The translations under genes were made by a program, and so were the position numbers. Positions 7,421 through 13,387 of a stretch of 13,387 bases of DNA are shown in pieces (position 1 is the stretch's first letter; each line of letters begins with the position of its first letter). The notes below the pieces were generated by a model. The model worked only from the letters and a program-made list of their open reading frames with translations, made no database searches and was not told the DNA's origin. Source of the stretch: CAZCWX01 sp964502465 (lineage in GTDB: Bacteria; Desulfobacterota; Binatia; Bin18); contig CAZCWX010000644.1 in NCBI GenBank assembly GCA_964502465.1, positions 1 through 13,387 on the forward strand, written 5' to 3'.

Positions 7421-7990
7421 ATGCTACTGAGAGCCGTGATCCTGGGTTGCTGCTTCTTTGCGCTGGCGTGCCAGCAGCAAATGGCTGAGCAACCCAAATA
7501 CAAGCCGCTTATGGGCAGTACGTTTTTTGCAGATGGCCGGGCGTCTCGACCGCTCGTTCCTGGGACCGTTGCGCGGGGACATCTCAAGACGGATACGCAT
7601 CTCTATCTCGGCGTGGTCGATGGCCAGATGGCTGAGACGTTTCCCTTTCCTGTGACCCGGACGGTGTTAGAGAGAGGACAGGAGCGCTACGACATTTATT
7701 GCTCGCCCTGCCATGACCGTGTCGGCGCTGGGCAGGGCGTGGTCGTCCAGCGAGGTTTTCAGCCGCCCGCCTCTTTTCATATTGACCGTTTGCGCGAGGC
7801 GCCGGCTGGGTATTTCTTTACCGTCATCACCAACGGTTTTGGTACGATGTACGACTACGCGGCGCGCATCAACCCTGAGGACCGGTGGGCGGTCATCGCC
7901 TACATTCGTGCGCTCCAACTGAGTCAGCGTGCGACGCTGGTGGAGGTGCCGACTGAAGAGCGAGCACGCCTGGCGGGAGTGAACCCATGA
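7421..7990 (+). CDS. actE: ActE, monohaem cytochrome c lipoprotein of alternative complex III
   Basis: This is a 189-residue periplasmic cytochrome c. An N-terminal hydrophobic segment ending FALAC (Cys17) looks like a lipoprotein signal, though its lipobox is imperfect; Cys10/11 are less likely anchors. The family segment QPKYKPLMGSTFFADGR follows. One haem site, CSPCH (94-98), is present, and Met in GFGTMYDYA is a candidate axial ligand. It probably hands electrons from ACIII to the oxidase. ATG 7421 is 22 bases after actD. The frame is open back to 7226, but that extension lies within actD and would bury the signal peptide, so it is rejected. No clear Shine-Dalgarno is seen. The stop overlaps the actF start (ATGA). 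Confidence 0.94.
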   Translation: MLLRAVILGCCFFALACQQQMAEQPKYKPLMGSTFFADGRASRPLVPGTVARGHLKTDTHLYLGVVDGQMAETFPFPVTRTVLERGQERYDIYCSPCHDRVGAGQGVVVQRGFQPPASFHIDRLREAPAGYFFTVITNGFGTMYDYAARINPEDRWAVIAYIRALQLSQRATLVEVPTEERARLAGVNP

Positions 7991-9168
7991 ACCCTGCCCA
8001 ACCGCTTCATCTTGAAGGTGAATTCCTCCAGCGCCGAGCCTGGATCGTTGGCGCAGGCGGACTGCTCCTGGGTGTGGTGGGACTGTTCATCAACCCAGCG
8101 CAGTTTTTTTATTCCTATCTCTTAGCCTATCTCTTCTGGCTGAGCATTGCCCTTGGCTGCTGTGCGCTGGTGATGTTGTATCACCTCGTTGGTGGAGCAT
8201 GGGGATTTGTGATCCGCCGTGTGCTCGAAGCCGGAACGCGAACGCTGCCACTGATGGCTGCGTTATTTGTCCCGCTCCTCTTTGGTCTTTCCTATCTCTA
8301 TCCGTGGGCTCGTCCTGAAACCGTGGCGGGGGATGAACTCTTGCAGCACAAGAGCGCGTACCTGAATATCCCCTTTTTCATCTTTCGCGCAGGGCTGTAT
8401 TTTGCGATCTGGCTTGGCCTGGCGCGGTTGTTGAACAAATGGTCGCTCGAGCAAGACCAGACCGGTGATCCGTCTCTCGCGCGTCGCCTGGAGGTGTTAA
8501 GCGGACCAGGGCTGGTGCTGTACGGTGGTGCAGTAACCTTCTCCGCTATCGATTGGGTAATGTCACTCGACCCCCACTGGTTCTCAACTATTTACGGAAT
8601 CATCTGGATGGTTGGCCAGGTGCTAACGACCATGACGTTTGTTATTCTTGTCATGGTGCTGCTGGCAAACCGTGAACCGCTGGCAAACGTGTTGACGCCG
8701 AGACATTTTCATGACCTTGGCAACCTGCTGCTCGCTTTTGTCATGCTGTGGGCCTACGTCGCTTTTTCCCAATATCTGATTATGTGGTCTGGGAATCTTG
8801 CTGAAGAAATTCCCTGGTATCTGCATCGTATGCAAGGAGGCTGGCGAGAGGTCGGGGTGGCATTGATCACCTATCATTTTGCCTTGCCGTTCTTCATCTT
8901 GTTGTCGCGTCGCGCAAAACAAAGCCGGCTGATCTTGGCGACGATAGCTGGAGGGCTCCTCTTCATGCGCCTGGTCGATCTCTTCTGGCTTATTACACCA
9001 GCCTTTTCTCACGCAGGAGTTTCTGTTCATCTATTGGATCTTTTGACCCTGGTTGGCGTGGGCGGGATGTGGCTAGCTGGATTTCTTGGACAATTGACAA
9101 GAAGACCGCTGCTTCCTTTGCATGACCCTCAATACACGGCGGTTGTTGGTCATCCTGAAGCTGTGTGA
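7987..9168 (+). CDS. actF: ActF, second ten-helix membrane subunit of alternative complex III
   Basis: This 393-residue membrane protein has ten hydrophobic segments and recognisable ActF motifs: RRVLEAGTRTLPLMA, FGLSYLYPWARPE, NIPFFIFRAGLYF, SAIDWVMSLDPHWFSTIYG, QYLIMWSGNLAEEIPWYLHR and LVDLFWLITPAF. It is distantly related to ActC/NrfD but lacks the ActC HMGRPW signature. Published structures suggest ActF has polar channels and possibly a proton path; whether it binds quinol is debated. The start ATG 7987 overlaps the actE stop (ATGA) and has GGGAG (7975-7979) at seven bases. It is followed directly by the small membrane protein gene. Length is typical. Confidence 0.95.
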   Translation: MNPAQPLHLEGEFLQRRAWIVGAGGLLLGVVGLFINPAQFFYSYLLAYLFWLSIALGCCALVMLYHLVGGAWGFVIRRVLEAGTRTLPLMAALFVPLLFGLSYLYPWARPETVAGDELLQHKSAYLNIPFFIFRAGLYFAIWLGLARLLNKWSLEQDQTGDPSLARRLEVLSGPGLVLYGGAVTFSAIDWVMSLDPHWFSTIYGIIWMVGQVLTTMTFVILVMVLLANREPLANVLTPRHFHDLGNLLLAFVMLWAYVAFSQYLIMWSGNLAEEIPWYLHRMQGGWREVGVALITYHFALPFFILLSRRAKQSRLILATIAGGLLFMRLVDLFWLITPAFSHAGVSVHLLDLLTLVGVGGMWLAGFLGQLTRRPLLPLHDPQYTAVVGHPEAV

Positions 9169-9176
9169 GAGGAGTG

Positions 9177-9593
9177 ATGACAAGCGAGACGCAACACTCT
9201 GGTGAAATGGGTGGGCAGACTGACAATCGTCATGAATCCTACGCCTTGCATATTCGGCCTCTCGTCCTGTTTGGGGTCGGCTTGGCCATGCTGACGGTGG
9301 TCAGTTTCTTGCTCATGGGTCGTTTGTTTCATTATTTTGACGCACGGCAAACAGCACTCGACGTCCCGGTTTCGCCTCTCGCGGCAGATCGGCAACCACC
9401 GCCTGACCCTCACCTGCAAATTGCGCCCCACGAAGACCTGCGCAAACTGCGGGAGTCTGAGGAAGCGATCCTGAACAGCTACGGATGGGTCAATCGAGAC
9501 GCTGGCCTGGTCCGTATTCCCATCGACCGGGCGATTGAGCTGCTGGCAGAACGGGGCTTACCGGCGAGGAGTGGAGAAGCTCACAGGCAATAG
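9177..9593 (+). CDS. Single-pass membrane protein of unknown function between actF and sco
   Basis: This protein has about 138 residues. A short polar N-terminus precedes one transmembrane helix (about 27-47, LVLFGVGLAMLTVVSFLLMG), a Pro-rich linker (RQPPPDPHLQIAPHEDL), and a C-terminal part with LRKLRESEEAILNSYGWV and RDAGLVRIPIDRAIELLAER. There are no cysteines, haem motif or metal motif. I recall similar small proteins between actF and SCO genes in other ACIII-caa3 operons, but know no assigned function. A role in anchoring or assembly of the ACIII-oxidase complex is inference. The start is uncertain: ATG 9177 has GAGGAG (9169-9174) only two bases away, whereas GTG 9165 overlaps the actF stop (GTGTGA) and adds four residues. 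Confidence 0.85.
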   Translation: MTSETQHSGEMGGQTDNRHESYALHIRPLVLFGVGLAMLTVVSFLLMGRLFHYFDARQTALDVPVSPLAADRQPPPDPHLQIAPHEDLRKLRESEEAILNSYGWVNRDAGLVRIPIDRAIELLAERGLPARSGEAHRQ

Positions 9594-9602
9594 GGTTTCT
9601 TT

Positions 9603-10472
9603 ATGCGTGCTGTACTGGTTGTGTGTGTCACTCTGCTCCTTTGTCTCACCCTGTTTGACGAGACTGTACCGGCACCTGCCCAGAATGCCAGTACCCTTCC
9701 TGGTCCACTCAAGGGTGTTGGTTTTGATCAACGCTTAAACGAATACGTGCCGCTTGATCTGCTCTTTCGCGATGAAGCTGGGCAGACCGTCCGACTCGGC
9801 GACTACATTGCTACGGCACCACCGCGACCAACAATCCTTGCGCTCGTCTACTATGAGTGTCCGATGCTTTGTACGGTGGTCTTGAATGGACTGCTAGGCA
9901 GCCTGCGCGCACTGTCCTTCAATGTCGGAGAGCAATTCAACATCGTTACCGTGAGTTTTGACCCCACAGAAACTCCTTCACTCGCCGCGGCGAAGAAAAA
10001 GGAGTACGTGAAGCGGTATGGGCGGCCCGGTGCAACTGCGGGATGGCACTTCCTCACAGGAGAAGAAACGGCTATTGAGCAACTCACCCAGGCCATTGGG
10101 TTCCGCTACACCTACGATCCTGAGACAGAGCAATATATTCATGCCAGCGGGATTGTCGTCTTAACCCCGCAGGGAAAGATCGCTCGCTATTTCTACGGTA
10201 TTGAGTATGCGCCGCGGGATTTACGCCTTGGTTTAGTCGAGGCGTCGGCAAATAAGATCGGCTCGCCGATCGATCAGGTGTTGTTATTCTGCTATCACTA
10301 CGACCCCATTACTGGGAAATACGGATTGCTTATCATGAACGTGATCCGCGTAGCAGGCTTCGCAACCGTGCTGTCACTCGGGACATTGATTGTCGTCATG
10401 CTACAGAGAGATCGGTGCAAAAAAAGGGAGGGCGAGGAGCGACGCTTCAAGCCAGAACTGATCAAGGAGTGA
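9603..10472 (+). CDS. sco1: SCO1/SenC-family copper chaperone for cytochrome oxidase
   Basis: This 289-residue thioredoxin-fold protein has the SCO copper site: CPMLC (Cys86, Cys90) after YYE, and His180 in YIHASGIVVLTPQGK. SCO proteins load or reduce the CuA centre of oxidase subunit II, which fits the coxB gene immediately downstream. It has an N-terminal signal-like segment (about 1-26, ending in an Ala/Pro-rich stretch) and, unlike short SCO proteins, a C-terminal extension with FCYHYDPITGKYG and a transmembrane helix (about 248-270, VIRVAGFATVLSLGTLIVVM) before a charged tail. It should therefore be membrane-tethered at its C-terminus with the copper domain in the periplasm. AGGG (9592-9595) lies seven bases before ATG 9603. 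Confidence 0.93.
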   Translation: MRAVLVVCVTLLLCLTLFDETVPAPAQNASTLPGPLKGVGFDQRLNEYVPLDLLFRDEAGQTVRLGDYIATAPPRPTILALVYYECPMLCTVVLNGLLGSLRALSFNVGEQFNIVTVSFDPTETPSLAAAKKKEYVKRYGRPGATAGWHFLTGEETAIEQLTQAIGFRYTYDPETEQYIHASGIVVLTPQGKIARYFYGIEYAPRDLRLGLVEASANKIGSPIDQVLLFCYHYDPITGKYGLLIMNVIRVAGFATVLSLGTLIVVMLQRDRCKKREGEERRFKPELIKE

Positions 10473-10514
10473 CTGTCAGGTGCCACGCTTACACTCTTCT
10501 CCTGTTGTACGACC

Positions 10515-11492
10515 ATGAAATATAATTTTCCTCTTTTTCCGCCACAAGCTTCGACTGTCGCGCCTCAGGTGGATGCGCTGTACTATTTCCTTATTGCTCT
10601 CAGTGCCTTTTTTATTCTGCTGATCTTTTCTCTGGTGGTGTACTTGGCTGTGAAGTATCGCCGGCGCTCGGAGGTAGAAAAACCTGGACCCATCCACGAA
10701 AACCCTCGCCTTGAGTTGTTTTGGACGCTCATTCCTCTCGGCTTAACCATGATTATCTTTGGCTGGGGGGCAAACTTGTATTTTGACCTCCGTCGCCCGC
10801 CCACAGATACGCTGGATATCTACGTCCTTGGCAAACAGTGGATGTGGACCTTGCAGCATCCGCAAGGAAAACGGGAGATTAACGAACTCCATGTTCCTGT
10901 CGGGCGACCGGTCAAGCTGACGATGACATCTGAAGACGTGATCCATAGCTTCTTCATTCCGGCGTTTCGCATCAAGATGGATGTGCTGCCTGGGCGGTAT
11001 ACCACAGTGTGGTTTGAGGCAACCACGCCTGGGGAGTATCACCTGTTTTGCACTGAATACTGTGGGACCAAGCACTCTGAGATGATTGGTCGGGTGGTGG
11101 TGATGGAGCCCGTGCAGTACCAGCAATGGCTGAGTGGTAGTGGAGGGGCAGTAGCGGGTATGAACGGAGAACCGTTGGAAGCAAAGGGCGCACAACTGTT
11201 TGCCGACTTGCGCTGCACAACCTGTCATGATGGAGCGGTCAGTGGCGTGGTGTTAGGTCCATCGCTGGCTGGGTTATATGGCAAACCGGTGCCACTGCAG
11301 ACTGGTGAAACCGTTATTGCTGACGAAGACTATATCCGTGAATCTATTCTCAATCCACACGCAAAAATCGTGGCTGGATATCAACCGCTCATGCCTACCT
11401 ACCAAGGCCAAGTGAGTGAAGAGGGGTTGTTACAGTTAATTGCCTATATCAGGTCGCTCGGAGAAAATGGAGAAATGAGGGCTGAGCGATGA
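10515..11492 (+). CDS. coxB: Cytochrome c oxidase subunit II with fused cytochrome c domain (caa3-type)
   Basis: This is a 325-residue subunit II. It has two transmembrane helices (about 20-46 and 71-93), a cupredoxin domain and a C-terminal cytochrome c domain. CuA ligands are complete: His144 (HSFFIPAFRIKMD), then Cys179, Glu181, Cys183, His187 and Met190 in CTEYCGTKHSEMIG. The tryptophan-rich electron-entry motif is GKQWMWTLQHP. The fused domain has haem site CTTCH (234-238) and axial Met293 in PLMPTYQG, so the oxidase is caa3-type and can take electrons directly from another cytochrome such as ActE. The start ATG 10515 follows sco by 42 bases without a clear Shine-Dalgarno; no alternative in-frame start fits. 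The stop overlaps coxA (ATGA). Confidence 0.96.
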   Translation: MKYNFPLFPPQASTVAPQVDALYYFLIALSAFFILLIFSLVVYLAVKYRRRSEVEKPGPIHENPRLELFWTLIPLGLTMIIFGWGANLYFDLRRPPTDTLDIYVLGKQWMWTLQHPQGKREINELHVPVGRPVKLTMTSEDVIHSFFIPAFRIKMDVLPGRYTTVWFEATTPGEYHLFCTEYCGTKHSEMIGRVVVMEPVQYQQWLSGSGGAVAGMNGEPLEAKGAQLFADLRCTTCHDGAVSGVVLGPSLAGLYGKPVPLQTGETVIADEDYIRESILNPHAKIVAGYQPLMPTYQGQVSEEGLLQLIAYIRSLGENGEMRAER

Positions 11493-13150
11493 GTACAGGA
11501 ACGAGTACTGCCGTAGGAGAAACCCGAGAAGAACTGACTCCACCCACGGCTTCACGGGAACATTATCTCAACACCAGCTACGGGGTGATGTCATGGTTGC
11601 TCACCACTGATCATAAACGTATTGCCTGGCTGTATCTGGTATCGATCTCGCTGTTCTTTTTTCTTGGTGGCGCGTTCGCGGTGTTGATCCGCTTAGAATT
11701 GATGACGCCCCAAGGAGACCTGGTCTTGGCGGAGACCTATAACAAATTGTTTACCATGCACGGCCTGATCATGATCTTCTTCTTTCTGATACCGTCCATA
11801 CCAGCCGTGCTCGGGAATTTTCTCATCCCTCTCATGATTGGCGCGCGAGACCTGGCTTTTCCTCGCCTCAATCTGGCCAGTTGGTATATCTATACCTTGG
11901 GAGGATTGTTTACGCTGGGAGCAGCAGTGTCCGGCGGGGTTGACACTGGCTGGACGTTTTATACGCCCTACAGCAGCACTTATGCGAACAGCCATGTTAT
12001 TCTCACGGCGGTGGGGGTCTTCATTACCGGCTTCTCATCCATCCTGACTGGACTGAACTTTATCGTGACGATTCATACCATGCGCGCGCCTGGACTGACC
12101 TGGTTCCGCTTGCCGTTGTTTATCTGGGCGCACTATGCGACCAGCCTGATCATGATTTTGGGAACGCCGGTCTTGGCGATCTCGATTTTGCTGGTTGGCA
12201 TTGAGCGGCTATTTCGCATTGGCATTTTCGATCCGGCGCTCGGCGGCGATCCCCTCCTGTTTCAGCATCTCTTCTGGTTCTACTCCCACCCTGCGGTCTA
12301 CATCATGATCCTGCCGGCGATGGGCGTGATCAGCGAGTTGATCACCTGCTTTTCTCGCAAGAGTATTTTTGGCTATAAGTTTATTGCGTTCTCCAGTGTT
12401 GCCATTGCGGTGTTAGGGTTCTTTGTCTGGGGGCACCACATGTTTGTCAGCGGCCAGTCCATCTATGCTGGGATGATCTTCTCGTTCCTGAGTATGCTGG
12501 TGGCAATTCCCTCCGCAGTGAAAGTGTTTAATTGGACAGCGACATTATATAAAGGGTCGGTGTCCTACCACACCCCGATGCTCTATGCCCTGGGGTTCAT
12601 CGGTCTCTTCACTATTGGAGGACTGACTGGGCTGTTCCTTGCCTCATTGGGGCTCGATGTGCACGTTCATGATACGTACTTTGTCGTTGCCCACTTCCAT
12701 TACATTATGGTTGGCGGTGCCATTATGGGCTACCTCGGCGGCCTCCACTTCTGGTGGCCAAAAATGACTGGGCGGATGTATCCCGAGGGATGGGCACGCC
12801 TGGCGGCGCTGATCCTTTTCATCGGGTTTAACTTGACGTTTTTCCCGCAGTTCGTGCTTGGATATCTTGGTATGCCGCGCCGCTATCACGTCTATCCCGA
12901 GGAGTTCCAGATCCTGAACGTCATGTCCACGGCGGGAGCCTCTATCCTTGGTGTTGGATATCTGATCCCCATGGTGTATTTAGTCTGGTCTCTCCGCTAT
13001 GGGCCGATCGCCACGGCCAACCCCTGGCAGGCAACTGGCCTGGAATGGGAAACGCCTTCTCCACCACCAACCGAAAACTTTCCTCAAACGCCTATTGTCA
13101 CAGAAGAGGCATATGCCTATTCGCTGCGGGAGGCCAAAGTTGTCATCTGA
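11489..13150 (+). CDS. coxA: Cytochrome c oxidase subunit I (A2-type haem-copper oxidase)
   Basis: This is the 553-residue catalytic subunit, which reduces O2 to water while translocating protons. Haem a ligands are His91 (TMHGLIMIFFF) and His404; haem a3 is bound by His402 (VAHFHYIMVGG). CuB ligands are His267 (in HPAVY, with the cross-linking Tyr271), His316 and His317 (GHHMF). The D-channel glutamate of A1 oxidases (HPEVY) is replaced by Ala269, and Tyr265-Ser266 (FYSHPAVY) form the YS motif of A2-type enzymes such as Rhodothermus caa3. The K-channel lysine is Lys345 in IPSAVKVFNW. The start ATG 11489 overlaps the coxB stop, with GAGGG (11477-11481) seven bases upstream. The 3' end overlaps the coxC start. 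Full length, no defects. Confidence 0.97.
   Translation: MSTGTSTAVGETREELTPPTASREHYLNTSYGVMSWLLTTDHKRIAWLYLVSISLFFFLGGAFAVLIRLELMTPQGDLVLAETYNKLFTMHGLIMIFFFLIPSIPAVLGNFLIPLMIGARDLAFPRLNLASWYIYTLGGLFTLGAAVSGGVDTGWTFYTPYSSTYANSHVILTAVGVFITGFSSILTGLNFIVTIHTMRAPGLTWFRLPLFIWAHYATSLIMILGTPVLAISILLVGIERLFRIGIFDPALGGDPLLFQHLFWFYSHPAVYIMILPAMGVISELITCFSRKSIFGYKFIAFSSVAIAVLGFFVWGHHMFVSGQSIYAGMIFSFLSMLVAIPSAVKVFNWTATLYKGSVSYHTPMLYALGFIGLFTIGGLTGLFLASLGLDVHVHDTYFVVAHFHYIMVGGAIMGYLGGLHFWWPKMTGRMYPEGWARLAALILFIGFNLTFFPQFVLGYLGMPRRYHVYPEEFQILNVMSTAGASILGVGYLIPMVYLVWSLRYGPIATANPWQATGLEWETPSPPPTENFPQTPIVTEEAYAYSLREAKVVI
13128..13142 (+). promoter_or_regulatory. Ribosome binding site deciding a TTG start for coxC
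   Basis: GGGAGG at 13128-13133 is followed by six bases and then TTG (13140-13142). It is among the strongest Shine-Dalgarno matches in the operon and sits within the last codons of coxA. It supports TTG rather than the upstream ATG 13113 as the coxC start. Confidence 0.6.
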
Positions 13151-13387
13151 TACGTCTTCAGCCTTAGCCCACCAATTTGATGATGTAGAGCAACAGACCG
13201 AGGCGGCCACACTCGGCATGTGGGCTTTTCTGGTTACAGAAATCCTGTTCTTTGGCGGGCTGTTTCTCTGTTATGTTGTCTACCGTTCGAACTACCCAGA
13301 AGCGTTTGCCAGTGGGAGCCACCACCTCGACGTCTTCCTTGGCACGGTGAATACTGCTGTGCTGATTGGCAGCAGCTTGACGATGGC
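13140..13387 (+). CDS. coxC: Cytochrome c oxidase subunit III, N-terminal part (runs off window)
   Basis: The last 248 bases encode a partial subunit III, the membrane subunit that stabilises the active site: HQFDDVEQQTEAATLGMW, then AFLVTEILFFGGLFLCYVVY, YPEAFASGSHHLDVFLG and TVNTAVLIGSSLTMA, which are classical CoxC motifs. The chosen start is TTG 13140, giving MSSDTSSALAHQFDD, because GGGAGG (13128-13133) lies exactly six bases upstream and the N-terminus matches relatives. This overlaps the end of coxA by 11 bases. ATG 13113 in the same frame is the alternative; it adds nine residues and has a weaker, closer AGAGG. No in-frame ATG exists between these sites and Met codon 13197, which lies too far inside conserved sequence. 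The C-terminus is outside the window. Confidence 0.92.
   Translation, partial: MSSDTSSALAHQFDDVEQQTEAATLGMWAFLVTEILFFGGLFLCYVVYRSNYPEAFASGSHHLDVFLGTVNTAVLIGSSLTM

Noticed and set aside
1..13387. CRISPR array, tRNA, rRNA, phage or toxin-antitoxin or defence modules
   Set aside because: No regularly spaced repeats, cloverleaf-like sequence, rRNA motifs or defence-type protein motifs were seen on either strand.

Overview
The window carries most of an aerobic electron-transport operon on the + strand, from about 1727 to the right edge. It encodes an alternative complex III (ACIII, actABCDEF), a small membrane protein of unknown function, a SCO-type copper chaperone and a caa3-type cytochrome c oxidase (coxB, coxA and the start of coxC). 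The first ~1.6 kb is a graveyard of two unrelated transposase genes. The host is very probably a Gram-negative bacterium: it has Tat and lipoprotein signals, multihaem cytochromes c and ACIII, and every gene reads in the standard bacterial code. ACIII plus caa3 oxidase in this order is known from Bacteroidota/Rhodothermota, Acidobacteriota, Planctomycetota and delta-type proteobacterial lineages. The sequence alone does not let me choose among them.

Layout. (1) <1-1174, minus strand: a DDE transposase pseudogene, continuous in one frame but interrupted by three nonsense codons. (2) About 1266-1580, plus strand: the C-terminal piece of a second transposase, apparently frameshifted near its end. 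(3) 1581-1726: leader of the act operon, with a weak sigma70-like promoter candidate and a 7-bp hairpin. (4) 1727-9168: actA to actF. (5) 9177-9593: uncharacterised single-pass membrane protein. (6) 9603-10472: SCO protein. (7) 10515-13387+: coxB, coxA and partial coxC. Genes are packed tightly: ATGA overlaps at actA/actB, actE/actF and coxB/coxA, a coxA/coxC overlap, and otherwise gaps of 4 to 42 bases. No terminator is visible, so one polycistronic unit is likely.

How it works together. ActC and ActF are the NrfD-type and related ten-helix membrane subunits, with the quinol-oxidation site in ActC. Electrons pass through the iron-sulfur clusters of ActB to the pentahaem ActA and monohaem ActE, then to the cytochrome c domain fused to CoxB, CuA, and the haem a / haem a3-CuB centre of CoxA, where oxygen is reduced. 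SCO would supply or reduce CuA. The co-encoding fits the ACIII-oxidase supercomplexes known from other bacteria. The respiratory core is a known system. The least explained items are the small protein at 9177-9593, the nested-looking transposase remnants abutting the operon leader, and a 14-bp tandem repeat inside actB.
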